Positions 53,073 to 62,401 are shown, counted from the stretch's first letter. The stretch is DNA of 64,000 nt from Paenibacillus sp. (GCF_031177825.1 NZ_JAPSKE010000028.1:1-64000); one strand, 5' to 3'. The notes: a model not told the origin generated them from the sequence alone. Program-made: numbers and translations.

Positions 53073-53692
53073 AACGCCGCTCCGTCTCCGTTCCGCGACA
53101 ATGTTCGGAGAAACATTTCCTCCGCGTCGTCCCATAGTTTTTCGTACAGCTCTTGCCGATCCAACACCGTAATCCGCAGGAAGATGCCGTCGGCCGCCGC
53201 CCAGAACAAATCCGACATCTCTCGCGCATTGACGTCGCCGAAGACGCCCTCCCGCTTGCCTTCTTCTACGATCTCTTCCACAAGCGCGACGAATCGTTCG
53301 TATCGGCCGACCATCACGCGCTTCACGTCCTCGTTCCGCGCCGAATGAATCCAGAACTCCATATGCACCCGGCCCGCGCCGACCCATTCGCTCGTGAGCT
53401 CCTGATTACGATAATGGCGGATCAGCGTCCGGAGCTTATCGACCGCCGGCAAGCCGGCGAAATCGTTGCGAAGCATCCGGAACATCTCCTCCGTACCGGA
53501 CTCCATCAAACGGATGTACATCTCTTCCTTGCTCTCGAAGTAGCCGTAGATCGCGCCCTTGCTCATGCCGCTCCGGAGAGCGATATCGTCGATCGTCGCG
53601 GTCTGGAACCCCTTCTCGCCGAAGCAGGCGAGGGCATGCCGCAAAATGTCCGCTCGCTTCTTCTCTTTGTACGCATCGCTGACTTTCGGCAT
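53069..53692 (-). CDS. TetR-family transcriptional regulator
   Basis: This 207-residue protein has the TetR N-terminal HTH (about 12-58, ADILRHALACFGEKGFQTATI then SGMSKGAIYGYFESKEEMY). The ligand domain is of unknown specificity. It is the first gene of an operon with the epimerase, whose start overlaps its stop. The operator is likely ACTGACTAGTCGGT, just downstream of the -10 box, which fits autorepression. Confidence 0.93.
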   Translation of the reverse strand: MPKVSDAYKEKKRADILRHALACFGEKGFQTATIDDIALRSGMSKGAIYGYFESKEEMYIRLMESGTEEMFRMLRNDFAGLPAVDKLRTLIRHYRNQELTSEWVGAGRVHMEFWIHSARNEDVKRVMVGRYERFVALVEEIVEEGKREGVFGDVNAREMSDLFWAAADGIFLRITVLDRQELYEKLWDDAEEMFLRTLSRNGDGAAL

Positions 53693-53719
53693 CGCTTCTC
53701 CCTCGCATCGATTAAAGTG

Positions 53720-53733
53720 ACTGACTAGTCGGT
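53720..53733 (-). promoter_or_regulatory. TetR operator
   Basis: ACTGACTAGTCGGT is a near-palindrome around GACTAGTC, 28-41 bases before the tetR start. It lies directly after the -10 box (53740-53745). Confidence 0.65.
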
Positions 53734-53739
53734 TTTATT

Positions 53740-53768
53740 AGATTAACGCCTTATTGCGGGGCTGTCAA
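53740..53768 (-). promoter_or_regulatory. SigA promoter of the tetR-epimerase operon
   Basis: A perfect TTGACA (53763-53768) and TAATCT (53740-53745) are 17 bases apart on the minus strand. Confidence 0.75.
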
Positions 53769-53802
53769 TCGTTTCCTTGGAAAATGACGACAACCCTCGC
53801 AT

Positions 53803-53836
53803 AAAAAAAAGAGCCGACCGAAAACGGTCGACTCTT
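53803..53836 (-). terminator. Terminator of cysJI
   Basis: AGAGTCGACCG and CGGTCGGCTCT (one wobble pair) are followed on the minus strand by eight T. Confidence 0.9.
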
Positions 53837-53848
53837 CTCGTTCTTTCA

Positions 53849-55570
53849 TTAGTCGTGGAAATCCAATCCCGAGCGCACTTCCTTGACGTAGCCCGCGCGG
53901 ATGACGAAGTCGCCGAAGCGCTCGCCGTCCTCGCGCTCCGTCGCGTAGCGCTTGAAGATCGGCTTCAGCTCGTCGAGAATTTCCTTCTCGCCGATGTTTT
54001 CGCGGTACAGCTTGTTCAGCCGCTGTCCCGCGAAGCCGCCGCCCAAGTACATGTTGTACTTACCCGGCCCCTTGCCGATGAAGCCGAGCTCCGCTAGCAT
54101 CGGACGGGCGCAGCCGTTCGGGCAGCCCGTCATGCGGATCACGATGTCTTCCTCGCGCAAGCCGTTCTCGTCGAGTATCGGCTCGATCTTGTCGAGCAGC
54201 TCCGGCAAGTACCGCTCCGCCTCGGCCATCGCGAGTCCGCACGTCGGAAGCGCGACGCAGGCCATCGAGTTGCGCTGCAGCGCCGTATGGCGAGCGCCGT
54301 CGTGAAGACCGTACGTCTTGATCAGCTCTTCGATTTTTTTCTTCTTTTGGCTAGATACGTTGCTGATGATCAAATTTTGATTCCCCGTCAAGCGGAAGTC
54401 GCCCGCGTGGACCTTCGCGATCTCGCGCAGCCCCGTCATCAGCTCGTAGCCTTCGAAGTCTTTGACTCGACCGTTCTGAACGAACATCGTGAAGTGCCAC
54501 TTGCCGTCGGTTCCCTTCACCCATCCGTACCGATCGCCGTTGCTCTCGAAGTGGTACGACCGCGCTTCTTCGAGCTCATACCCGAGGCGGGCATGCAGTT
54601 CGCCGACGAGCCATTCGAGCCCGCGGTCGTCGATCGTATACTTGAAGCGCGCGTGCTTGCGGACGGAACGGTCGCCGTAGTCGCGTTGGATCGTGACGAT
54701 CTTCTCGGCGACGTCGACGATCTGCTCAGGCTTAATGAAGCCGATGACGCGCGATACTTGCGGATACGTCTTCGTGTCGCCGTGCGACATGCCCATGCCG
54801 CCGCCGACGGCTACGTTGAAGCCGGCCAGCTTGCCGTTCTCGACGATCGCGATGAAGCCGAGGTCTTGCGAGAAGACGTCGACATCGTTGGACGGCGGCA
54901 CGGCGATGCCGATCTTGAACTTCCGCGGCAGGTAGACCGGACCGTAGATCGGCTCGACCGGCTCGTGCTCGCGGCTGTCGAATACCTTCTCCTCGTCCAG
55001 CCAGATCTCATGATACGCCCGCGTGCGGGGGTCGAGATGCGCGCTCACCTTGCTCGCCCATTCGTATACTTCGCCGTGAATCTCGGATTGATGCGGATTC
55101 GGGTTGCACATCACGTTCCGGTTGACGTCGCCGCAAGCGGCGAGCGTGCTGAGCAGCGCTTCGTTCACTTCTTGGATCGTGGACTTCATATTCCACTTGA
55201 GCACGCCGTGGAGTTGGAACGACTGACGCGTCGTGAGGCGAATCGTGCCGTTCGCGTATTTTTGCGCCACGCGGTCCATCATAAGCCACTGCTGCGGCGT
55301 CACGACGCCTCCCGCGGCGCGGACGCGCAGCATGAATTGAAAAGCGGGCTCGAGCTTCTGCTTCTTCCGCTCGTTGCGCAAGTCCCGGTCGTCCTGCATA
55401 TAGCTGCCGTGAAACTTCATCAATCGATTATCGTCTTCGGGGATCGACCCGGTGATTCTGTCTTCCAGCGTCTCCGCCAGCGTGCCCCGCAGGTAGTTGC
55501 TTCGACGCTTGATATCCTCTACGTCGCTATGCGGCGCGCTGTTCGGTGACAGCAAGTTATTTTCTGACAT
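53849..55570 (-). CDS. cysI: Assimilatory sulfite reductase hemoprotein (beta) subunit
   Basis: This 573-residue subunit reduces sulfite to sulfide with electrons from CysJ. The siroheme/4Fe-4S ligand cysteines are in CVALPTCG and GCPNGCARP, and the sulfite-binding Arg/Lys residues lie in TRQSFQLHGV and RNVMCNPNPH. The length is normal. It follows cysJ by 42 bases, and a terminator comes after. Confidence 0.96.
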   Translation of the reverse strand: MSENNLLSPNSAPHSDVEDIKRRSNYLRGTLAETLEDRITGSIPEDDNRLMKFHGSYMQDDRDLRNERKKQKLEPAFQFMLRVRAAGGVVTPQQWLMMDRVAQKYANGTIRLTTRQSFQLHGVLKWNMKSTIQEVNEALLSTLAACGDVNRNVMCNPNPHQSEIHGEVYEWASKVSAHLDPRTRAYHEIWLDEEKVFDSREHEPVEPIYGPVYLPRKFKIGIAVPPSNDVDVFSQDLGFIAIVENGKLAGFNVAVGGGMGMSHGDTKTYPQVSRVIGFIKPEQIVDVAEKIVTIQRDYGDRSVRKHARFKYTIDDRGLEWLVGELHARLGYELEEARSYHFESNGDRYGWVKGTDGKWHFTMFVQNGRVKDFEGYELMTGLREIAKVHAGDFRLTGNQNLIISNVSSQKKKKIEELIKTYGLHDGARHTALQRNSMACVALPTCGLAMAEAERYLPELLDKIEPILDENGLREEDIVIRMTGCPNGCARPMLAELGFIGKGPGKYNMYLGGGFAGQRLNKLYRENIGEKEILDELKPIFKRYATEREDGERFGDFVIRAGYVKEVRSGLDFHD

Positions 55571-55612
55571 GTCGCTCGTACTCCTCTCGCGAATTGAAGG
55601 ACGGGAAGCCGA

Positions 55613-57457
55613 TTAATAGACGTCCCGCTGATAACGCTTATCTTGCTGCATGCGGCTGAGGTATTCCGCCGCTTCCTCCGGACTGAAGCCGCCTTCCCGC
55701 TCGATGATGGCGCCGAGCGCGGCGTGCACGTCATGCGCCATCCGCTTCTCGTCGCCGCACACGTACACGCTGGCGCCTTCCTGAAGCCACTGGTACAGCT
55801 CCTTGCTCTTCTCGAGCATCCGGTGCTGCACGTACACTTTCTTGTCCGTATCGCGGGAGAACGCTACGTCCATGCGGGTCAGCACGCCGTCCTTCAACCA
55901 ACGCTGCCAATCGGTCTGATACAAGAAATCCGTAGCGAAGTGCTGGTCGCCGAAGAACAACCACGACTTGCCGGAGGCGCCGATCTCTTCCCGCTCGCCG
56001 AGGAACGCGCGGAACGGAGCCACCCCGGTGCCCGGTCCGATCATGATGATCGGGGCATCCGGATTTTGCGGCATCTTGAAGTTCGGATTTTGATGCACGT
56101 ACACCGGCACCGTATCGCCCGGCGCAAGCCCCTCGGCGACGTACGTCGAGCAGACGCCGTACCGCTGGCGGCCTTGCGCCTCGTATTGCACCTTCCGAAT
56201 CGTCAGATGCACCTCGCCCGGGTTCGCCTTCGAGCTGCTGGAGATCGAATACAAGCGAGCCGGCAGCTTCCGAAGAATCGCGACGAACTCCTTCGCCGGA
56301 ATTCCTTTAAGATTGTAGTCCTGCACCAAGTCGAGCAAATCCCGCTCCGCGGCATAGGCGCGAAGGTCCGCCTCGCGGCCTGCGGAGACGAGCTCCTGAA
56401 GCGCCCCGTTCGAGCTCAGCTTCGCGGCTTGTTCGAGCAGCGGCTTCGTTAATACGGTAATTTCGAAATGTCGGGACAACGCCTCGCGGAGCGGACGCTG
56501 ATCGCCGTTCTTGTTCACGGGAACGAGTTCTTCCGCGCTCCAGCCCATCGCCTCGATCAATTCTTCCACGAGGCGCGGATGGTTTTGCGCGTAGACGCCC
56601 AGGCAATCGCCCGGCTCATAATCCAGGTTCGAGCCCTCGAGCGACAGCTCGAGATGACGCGTCTCGCGATCGGAGCCGCGGCCGTTCAAGTTCAAGTTTT
56701 CGAGCACTTCGGCTTCGAACGGATTCGTTCGCGAATATTCCGATATCGCCGCCCCCGGAACTCCCGCTCCGGCCAATGCGACGGCCGCCGCGCCGGCGGA
56801 CGAGCTCGTGCCCGACGCCGCGTTCAGCGCCTCGGTCACTTGATTCATCCACTCGGCGGCCGGCTCGTCGTAATCGACGTCGCAATCGACGCGCGGCGTC
56901 AATCGGCTCGCGCCGAGCTCCTCGAGACGCTTGTCGAAATCTTTGCCCGTCTGGCAAAACTTCTCGTACGACGTATCGCCGAGCGCCAGCACGGAGAACC
57001 GCATGCCCTCCAGCCGCGGCGCGCGCTTGCTGTTCAGGAATTCGTAGAACGGGATCGCATTGTCGGGCGGATCCCCTTCGCCGTGCGTGCTGACCGCGAT
57101 CAGGAGCGTCTCGACCTTCTTTAAATTATTCGTCTTGAAGTCGCCCATCGAGGAGAGCGTCACCTGAAACCCTTGCGCTTGCAGCTTCTCGCCCAGCTTC
57201 TTCGACAGCCGCTGGCTGTTGCCGGTCTGGGAGCCGTACAGAATCGTGACCTCCTTGGAGACCGCGCCGGCCGCCGGGGCCGACGGGGCCGCCGTCGCCT
57301 GCGCGCCGGCCGGAACGGCAGCGACCGCTCCGCCTTGCAGCGCGGCCAAGTAACCCCCGAGCCAGATGCGCTGCGATTCCGACAACGTCGGGAGCAGCCG
57401 GTTCAAGAGATCGACTTGCTCTTGATGGAATGGACTGTTCGTCACTTGAAGTACCAA
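55613..57457 (-). CDS. cysJ: Assimilatory sulfite reductase flavoprotein (alpha) subunit
   Basis: This 614-residue NADPH-dependent flavoprotein has an N-terminal flavodoxin domain (about 70-205, ILYGSQTGNSQRLSKKLGE), the FAD-binding RLYSISSS and the NADPH-binding IGPGTGVAPFRAFLGER. The C-terminus ends YQRDVY, typical of CysJ. A low-complexity Ala/Pro linker (about 50-65) joins to a short N-terminal helix. It starts at TTG 57457, seven bases after GAGGGTG. It heads the cysJI operon. Confidence 0.96.
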   Translation of the reverse strand: MVLQVTNSPFHQEQVDLLNRLLPTLSESQRIWLGGYLAALQGGAVAAVPAGAQATAAPSAPAAGAVSKEVTILYGSQTGNSQRLSKKLGEKLQAQGFQVTLSSMGDFKTNNLKKVETLLIAVSTHGEGDPPDNAIPFYEFLNSKRAPRLEGMRFSVLALGDTSYEKFCQTGKDFDKRLEELGASRLTPRVDCDVDYDEPAAEWMNQVTEALNAASGTSSSAGAAAVALAGAGVPGAAISEYSRTNPFEAEVLENLNLNGRGSDRETRHLELSLEGSNLDYEPGDCLGVYAQNHPRLVEELIEAMGWSAEELVPVNKNGDQRPLREALSRHFEITVLTKPLLEQAAKLSSNGALQELVSAGREADLRAYAAERDLLDLVQDYNLKGIPAKEFVAILRKLPARLYSISSSSKANPGEVHLTIRKVQYEAQGRQRYGVCSTYVAEGLAPGDTVPVYVHQNPNFKMPQNPDAPIIMIGPGTGVAPFRAFLGEREEIGASGKSWLFFGDQHFATDFLYQTDWQRWLKDGVLTRMDVAFSRDTDKKVYVQHRMLEKSKELYQWLQEGASVYVCGDEKRMAHDVHAALGAIIEREGGFSPEEAAEYLSRMQQDKRYQRDVY

Positions 57458-57577
57458 CCAAAAACACCCTCTCGTCGCATACGAATGAATTCCGAGTATT
57501 TCCCTAAGATTTTTTTCGCTCTCTTGAAGCTACCACAGGTGGCGTCTGCAAGCAATGAGAATCATTTTATAGGAACC

Positions 57578-57592
57578 ATTAGTTATGCTAAT
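57578..57592 (-). promoter_or_regulatory. LysR-type box upstream of cysJ
   Basis: ATTAGTTATGCTAAT is a palindrome with the T-N11-A geometry of LysR-type regulators. It stands 120-135 bases before cysJ. In B. subtilis cysJI is activated by the LysR-type CysL, so a similar regulator is plausible. A TATAAA (57565-57570) could be the -10. Confidence 0.5.
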
Positions 57593-57654
57593 AAATAGGA
57601 AACTCGCCCTCCTCAGCTTTACACAATCGTCCTAGGCTTATCCGTTCCGGCGAC

Positions 57655-57680
57655 AAAGGAAAAGCCGCCCGAAGGCGGCT
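57655..57680 (-). terminator. Terminator of the LysM/propeller gene
   Basis: AGCCGCC-TTCG-GGCGGCT is followed by TTTCCTTT on the minus strand. Confidence 0.85.
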
Positions 57681-57685
57681 CGCGT

Positions 57686-59521
57686 TCATTGCAGGAAGAT
57701 CAAACTCGAAGCGATCGAGGCGAGATGCTCCCGATCCGCCCACAGGATGAAGTACGGGTAGACGACTTCGCCGATGACGACGGGCTCGGGATAGGCCGCA
57801 AGCAGCGCCGACTGCCGGCGGAGCTCGGGAGACTGATCGTCGGATGCGAAAATGTAGCAAGCCTCCGCGCCTTGCACGCGGCCCGGCACGATGCGCGGAG
57901 CCGAACCGAACGGCTGCAACGGATGGTTCGCGATCTCGCGGCATAGCTGTTCGAACGGCAGCTCGCTCGCCACGGCGGAAATTTCGAAGAAGCCGTCCGC
58001 TCCTTCGAATCGGGTGTCGCTCGTCTGCCGCCACGCCGCGGGATACGAGAAGCTTACCTTGTAGATCTCGTTGCGGTAGACGGCGACCGGTCCCGGCGGC
58101 ATCGGCCTTGGCGACCAACGCGCGGACGTGATCGCGACGGCGCCGGTCGCGGCGCCGCCGGCGGCAAGCACGGGAGCGGGGAAGTCGAGCCGCACGACCC
58201 AAAGCTCGCTCGCGAGCCCCCGCGCTCCGCAGCCTGACAAGTAGGCGATCGCCCGGCCGTCGGGCGACCAGGACACCGGCGTGGCGAAGCAATCGGAGGC
58301 GGCGACGATACGCTGAGCTCCTCCCTGCGGCCGTTCGACGCGAACTGTCGAATAGTAGCCCTTACGCTCGTCGTATTCGTTGGAGCTGTAGACGATGGCG
58401 GAGCCGTCGGGCGACCAGCTCGGATCGTAGTTTTTGGCCATCGGACCGCCTATCAGGCCATAGACGTTCCCCGTCGCGAGATCCGCGACGTACACCATCG
58501 AGATGCTTGCGCCGGGAGAGGTGAACGCAGCATAAGCGCCGTCCGGCGACAGCGACACCTCGTTCTTCGGTCCGGCGGCCGAAACCGGCAGCCGGCGCCG
58601 CGCCGCGCCGTCGGCGCGGATCTCGTAGAACGCGTCGTTCCCCGTCGGCTCCGACGCCACGTACAATAATCGTTCGCCGGCGGACGGGAACCAGAGCGCG
58701 GACTTGACGCCGGGAACCGGAATCGACCCGTGCGCGAACGAGTCGACGTCATAGATTTCGATTGCGTCGCCTTTCGCGTAGGCGAGCCGCGTGCCGTCGG
58801 GCGACCAGGACATCGACGTGTAAGGCTCGATTTGATCGATCTGCCGAACGACGCCCTGCGGCACGTCGACGACGAAGAGCACGCCTTGCTTGCCGACGAA
58901 GGCGATACGTCGGCTGTCCGGCGACCAATAAGGGACCGAATGACGATCCGCGCGGCCTCCGCCGATAGCTGTGGATCGCCCGCTCGTAGGATCGTATACC
59001 CACAAGTCGAACGTTCCTTCCCGGTCCGAGATGTAGGCGATTTGCCCGAAGCCGCCGGGCGGCGCGTACGGAATCACCAATCGCATGCCGACGACGATCC
59101 GGTCGGAAGGCAGCCGGTTCGCTTCCCGAATGAGTTCCGGTCTTCTGGCGCCGTCCGTCGATACGTGATACCGACCCGCCAACTCATACAACGTATCGCC
59201 GGGCTGTACCGTGTAATAAGGTACGCCGGGCGGAATCGCCAACTGTTGGTCGACGTAGATCGTATAAGGCGGATGCAGCCGATTGGCTCCGATGACGACC
59301 GACGTCGGCACGCCGTACGCCTGCGCGAGCGAATAAACGGAATCCCCCGCCTTGACCCGAACCCTGGCGACGCCGGACGGAACCGACAGCTGCTGGCCCG
59401 GATAGATGACATCCGGCGCCGCGAGCCGATTCGCGGCGACGAGCGAGGCGACCGGCACCTCCCAACGCTTCGCGATCGAAGATAACGTATCCCCGGGTCT
59501 GACGGTATAGAACGTCTGCAT
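57686..59521 (-). CDS. LysM and WD40/TolB-like propeller protein
   Basis: This 611-residue protein has three N-terminal LysM modules (YTVRPGDTLSSIAKRW, then VRVKAGDSVYSLAQAY and YTVQPGDTLYELAGRY), which bind peptidoglycan or chitin. A propeller of at least five PD40-type units follows (YWSPDSRRIAF, SWSPDGTRLAY, SLSPDGAYAAF, SWSPDGSAIVY, SWSPDGRAIAY). The C-terminal domain is unknown. There is no signal peptide: the protein starts at ATG 59521, nine bases after GGAGG, directly with LysM 1. It may thus be a mother-cell or spore-coat protein of SafA type, or be released by lysis. The open frame to 59659 is not conserved-looking. Confidence 0.88.
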   Translation of the reverse strand: MQTFYTVRPGDTLSSIAKRWEVPVASLVAANRLAAPDVIYPGQQLSVPSGVARVRVKAGDSVYSLAQAYGVPTSVVIGANRLHPPYTIYVDQQLAIPPGVPYYTVQPGDTLYELAGRYHVSTDGARRPELIREANRLPSDRIVVGMRLVIPYAPPGGFGQIAYISDREGTFDLWVYDPTSGRSTAIGGGRADRHSVPYWSPDSRRIAFVGKQGVLFVVDVPQGVVRQIDQIEPYTSMSWSPDGTRLAYAKGDAIEIYDVDSFAHGSIPVPGVKSALWFPSAGERLLYVASEPTGNDAFYEIRADGAARRRLPVSAAGPKNEVSLSPDGAYAAFTSPGASISMVYVADLATGNVYGLIGGPMAKNYDPSWSPDGSAIVYSSNEYDERKGYYSTVRVERPQGGAQRIVAASDCFATPVSWSPDGRAIAYLSGCGARGLASELWVVRLDFPAPVLAAGGAATGAVAITSARWSPRPMPPGPVAVYRNEIYKVSFSYPAAWRQTSDTRFEGADGFFEISAVASELPFEQLCREIANHPLQPFGSAPRIVPGRVQGAEACYIFASDDQSPELRRQSALLAAYPEPVVIGEVVYPYFILWADREHLASIASSLIFLQ

Positions 59522-59677
59522 TGAGGATGACCTCCCCCTACTACCGTATTGATACCCAGTGTATTCGGCGGCGGGGCATCGCAGAAGGAAGGGCGGCCGG
59601 AAAGATTCGTGCGCCCTTCGTGCGCCCGTCGTGCACCCGGCCTCGGCTCGGAAGTTCAAGAGGGAAGAGACGGTACA

Positions 59678-59711
59678 AGAAAAGAGCCTCGGGAAGCATC
59701 CCCGGGCTCTC
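59678..59711 (-). terminator. Terminator of the TIGR01777-like epimerase gene
   Basis: GAGCCCGGGGA and TCCCGAGGCTC pair with small loops; TTTTCTTG follows on the minus strand. Confidence 0.75.
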
Positions 59712-60599
59712 TTACGACAATATGTTCTTCAAAGCTTCTTTCAACGTGCCGTACCGGAATTCGAAGCCTTCCTTCATCAGTCGGTCCGGCACGACCCAAC
59801 GGCTCTTCAAGATCAGCTCCGTCTCCGTTCGGAGCATCAGCGCGCCGAGCTCGAGCATCGGGCGCGACGCGGGCAGACCGAATTTCCGCCCCATGGCTTC
59901 GCGAATCGTGCGCATCAACACTCGGTTCGTCACCGGATGCGGCGAGGAAGCGTTCAAGACGCCTTCGATCCGCTCGTTCTCCTGCGCGAATCGAACGATG
60001 CGGAACAAATCCTCCACGTGAATCCAGCTGAACATTTGGTTCCCCGAGCCTTGCGCGCCGCCGAGTCCGAAGCGAACGAGATTCAGATAAGGCGTCATGA
60101 CGCCTCCGTTCGGTCCGAGCGCGATCGCGATCCGCAGCGCGACTTGGCGCGTATGCGGCAGGCGGAAGGCGAAGAACGCCTTCTCCCACGCCTTGGCGAC
60201 CTCCACGGAGAAGCCTTCGCCGATCTCCCCGTCCGCCTCGGTCATCGGCCGATCCTCCGCATGCCGGTAAATCGTCGCCGTACTGGAATTGATCCACAGC
60301 TTCGGAGGAGCGGCGCAAGCGGCGACGGCTCGACCGAGAAGGGCCGTCGTCTCGGTACGGGAGATAAGGATCTCCTCCCGGTTCTTGGCGTTATACCGGC
60401 AATTGACCGTACGTCCTGCCAAGTTGATGAGCGCGTCCGCCCCCTCCAGCGCCTTCGCGATGCCGGCTGCGTCATCCCAAGACACATGCCCCGGACGACG
60501 CGAAATATCGACGACCGTATAGCCGAGAAGCTCGAACCGCCGCCGGAAATCGTTCCCGATAAAGCCGGTTCCTCCGGCGAGCACGACCTTCTTGTTCAT
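59712..60599 (-). CDS. TIGR01777 family (YfcH-like) NAD(P)-binding epimerase-like protein
   Basis: This 295-residue protein has the Rossmann motif VLAGGTGFIGNDF, the family's INLAGRTVNCRYNAKNREEI and a GLGGAQGSGNQMFSWIHVEDL segment typical of TIGR01777. It is related to sugar epimerases, but the reaction is unknown. It starts at ATG 60599 with GGAGGAG upstream. The promoter TTGATG-17-TATGAT lies at 60725-60753. Confidence 0.93.
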   Translation of the reverse strand: MNKKVVLAGGTGFIGNDFRRRFELLGYTVVDISRRPGHVSWDDAAGIAKALEGADALINLAGRTVNCRYNAKNREEILISRTETTALLGRAVAACAAPPKLWINSSTATIYRHAEDRPMTEADGEIGEGFSVEVAKAWEKAFFAFRLPHTRQVALRIAIALGPNGGVMTPYLNLVRFGLGGAQGSGNQMFSWIHVEDLFRIVRFAQENERIEGVLNASSPHPVTNRVLMRTIREAMGRKFGLPASRPMLELGALMLRTETELILKSRWVVPDRLMKEGFEFRYGTLKEALKNILS

Positions 60600-60916
60600 A
60601 CACTCTCCTCCTCCGTCCCTGCTTCCGAGGCGACTCGATTGCTTCGATACGACGAGCCGCGCGACCCGGCGCGAATCGATCTCCGGGTTCGCGTCGATCC
60701 CTCACTCGATCCAGCATTACTACCATCATAGTAAAAAAGCAATATCCCATCAATCAGGGTTGTGCTTCCATGGGTATATTCATATCGCGGGCGGCGCCAC
60801 GACCCCAATAAGGATACTTGACGAATCGCCGGATGATGCCTTACCCTATTACCGAATATTGCCATTCGAGACGTCCGAGGCCATAGGAACAGGGTAAAGG
60901 AGACTTACATTTTATC
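60600..60916. other. Divergent intergenic region (317 bases)
   Basis: It holds the promoter for the epimerase-like gene (60725-60753) and the leader of the alpha/beta hydrolase. No ORF of note or RNA gene is visible. Confidence 0.6.
60725..60753 (-). promoter_or_regulatory. Promoter of the YfcH-like gene
   Basis: TTGATG (60748-60753) and TATGAT (60725-60730) are 17 bases apart on the minus strand. Confidence 0.6.
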
Positions 60917-61768
60917 ATGGTTACGAAGGGAACATTGTATGTAGAAGACTTCGCGCTCGGCTACCGGATCGAAGGCGAAGGGCCGCCGGTTCTCGTCGTC
61001 GGCAGCGAGACGTTTTATCCGAGATTGTTCTCCGATCGGCTCCGCGGCCGCTTGAAGCTGATCTTCGTCGATCATCGAGGCTTCGCGAAGCCTCCGCTTG
61101 CGTACGACGCGTCGCGAATCGATCTGGATAAAGTCGTCGAAGACATCGAGGAGGTTCGAAGCGCGCTCGACCTCGAAAGCTTCGTCATCCTCGGCCATTC
61201 GGGACATGCGTTCATGGCGACGGCGTACGCTCGCCGGTACCCCGACCGCGTTCGCAAACTCGCGCTGCTTCACACGGCGCCTTCCAACGCGCCGGAGCGC
61301 CAGCAAGGAAGCATCGCCCACTTCGAACGGACGGCGAATCCGGACCGAAAGCGTAAATTCGAAGCGGATTTCGCGCGCCTCCCCGGCGACTTGGAACGCG
61401 AGCCCGAACGCCGCTTCGCTCACATGTGCATACGCATGGGCGCTCACAGCTTTTACGATTACGATTACGACCCCGCCCCGCTGTGGCGCGACGTAAGCAT
61501 GAATATGCCGATCATCGATCATTTGTGGGGCGAACGATTCGCCCGAGTCGACTTGACGGAAGAGCTGCGATTCATCGACCGCCCGGTGTTCCTCGGATTA
61601 GGAAGGTACGATTATCTCGTCGCTCCGACGGCGCTCTGGGACGGCATCGACGAGCGTCTGCCGCAGGTGCGGAAGAAAATCTTCGAACGCAGCGGACATT
61701 ACGCCATGCTCGAAGAGCCGGAGACGTTCGACGAGGAGCTGCTCCGATGGATGGAAGAGACGAACTAA
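60917..61768 (+). CDS. Alpha/beta hydrolase
   Basis: This 283-residue protein has the nucleophile elbow GHSGHAF (Ser), the oxyanion block near LVVGSETFYPRLF, the acid in FLGLGRYDYLV and His in ERSGHYAMLE. It is a cytoplasmic esterase or C-C hydrolase of unknown substrate. AAAGGAG lies 14 bases before the ATG, which is rather far, so the start has some doubt. Confidence 0.9.
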   Translation: MVTKGTLYVEDFALGYRIEGEGPPVLVVGSETFYPRLFSDRLRGRLKLIFVDHRGFAKPPLAYDASRIDLDKVVEDIEEVRSALDLESFVILGHSGHAFMATAYARRYPDRVRKLALLHTAPSNAPERQQGSIAHFERTANPDRKRKFEADFARLPGDLEREPERRFAHMCIRMGAHSFYDYDYDPAPLWRDVSMNMPIIDHLWGERFARVDLTEELRFIDRPVFLGLGRYDYLVAPTALWDGIDERLPQVRKKIFERSGHYAMLEEPETFDEELLRWMEETN

Positions 61769-61783
61769 TCGCGTAAGGCTAAG

Positions 61784-61813
61784 GGAGGATCGCCGACGGC
61801 GGTCTTCCTTTTT
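61784..61813 (+). terminator. Terminator of the alpha/beta hydrolase gene
   Basis: GGAGGATCGCC and GGCGGTCTTCC pair with two wobble pairs; five T follow. Confidence 0.8.
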
Positions 61814-61823
61814 CGATTAATAT

Positions 61824-61887
61824 TCAACCATTCGGTTGACTATTGGGCGCAACTTCACTATAATTAAACCGAATAGTTAACTATTCG
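61824..61887 (+). promoter_or_regulatory. Two ArsR-type operators around a strong promoter
   Basis: Operator 1 is TCAACCATTCGGTTGA (61824-61839), which contains the start of the -35. Operator 2 is CGAATAGTTAACTATTCG (61870-61887), after the -10. Both hold copies of AACCGAATrGTTrA. The promoter between is TTGACT (61836-61841) - 17 - TATAAT (61859-61864). It drives the VOC gene at 61922 and is probably controlled by the nearby ArsR. Confidence 0.75.
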
Positions 61888-61921
61888 ATTGACCATCGAT
61901 CATTAGGAGAGGATGACGATC

Positions 61922-62329
61922 ATGACGACCGTTACGCCCAAAATTTCGACGTTCCTCATGTTTACCGGGCAGGCCGAAGAAGCGATGAACTATTATGTAT
62001 CCTTATTCGACGATTCCGAGATCCTCGCCGTGCACCGGTTCGGTCCGAACGAAGCCGGTCCCGAAGGCAGCGTCATGCATGCGACCTTCTCGCTGAAGGG
62101 GCAGACGTTCATGTGTATCGACAGCGTCGCGCAGCACGCCTTCACCTTCACGCCTTCGATCTCGCTCTTCGTCGAATGCGACTCCGAGGCCGAGATCGAT
62201 CGGCTCTACGGTTCGCTGACGGACGGAGGCGCGGCGTTGATGCCGCTTTCCCCGACGCCTGTAAGCGCCAAATTCGGCTGGGTGCAAGACCGATACGGCG
62301 TATCGTGGCAATTGAATCTAGCGAAGTAA
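61922..62329 (+). CDS. VOC/PhnB-like protein
   Basis: This 135-residue VOC protein is of the PhnB/YjdN type: MFTGQAEEAMNYYVSLFDDSEI at the start, then VMHATFSLKGQTFMCIDS, and FGWVQDRYGVSWQLNL at the end. The family is often paired with ArsR and SRPBCC genes; its reaction is mostly unknown. I take ATG 61922, nine bases after AGGAGAGG; ATG 61913 is too near the site. The strong promoter with two operators lies just upstream. Confidence 0.93.
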   Translation: MTTVTPKISTFLMFTGQAEEAMNYYVSLFDDSEILAVHRFGPNEAGPEGSVMHATFSLKGQTFMCIDSVAQHAFTFTPSISLFVECDSEAEIDRLYGSLTDGGAALMPLSPTPVSAKFGWVQDRYGVSWQLNLAK

Positions 62330-62348
62330 ATTCCTTCACAGCTACGGA

Positions 62349-62383
62349 GAAGAGGCCGCCCGACATTCCCGGACGGCCTCTTC
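62349..62383. terminator. Bidirectional terminator between VOC and SRPBCC genes
   Basis: GAAGAGGCCG and CGGCCTCTTC form a 10-base-pair stem between convergent genes. T-rich ends are short on both sides. Confidence 0.7.
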
Positions 62384-62401
62384 CCCATTTATGCTTCTCT
62401 C

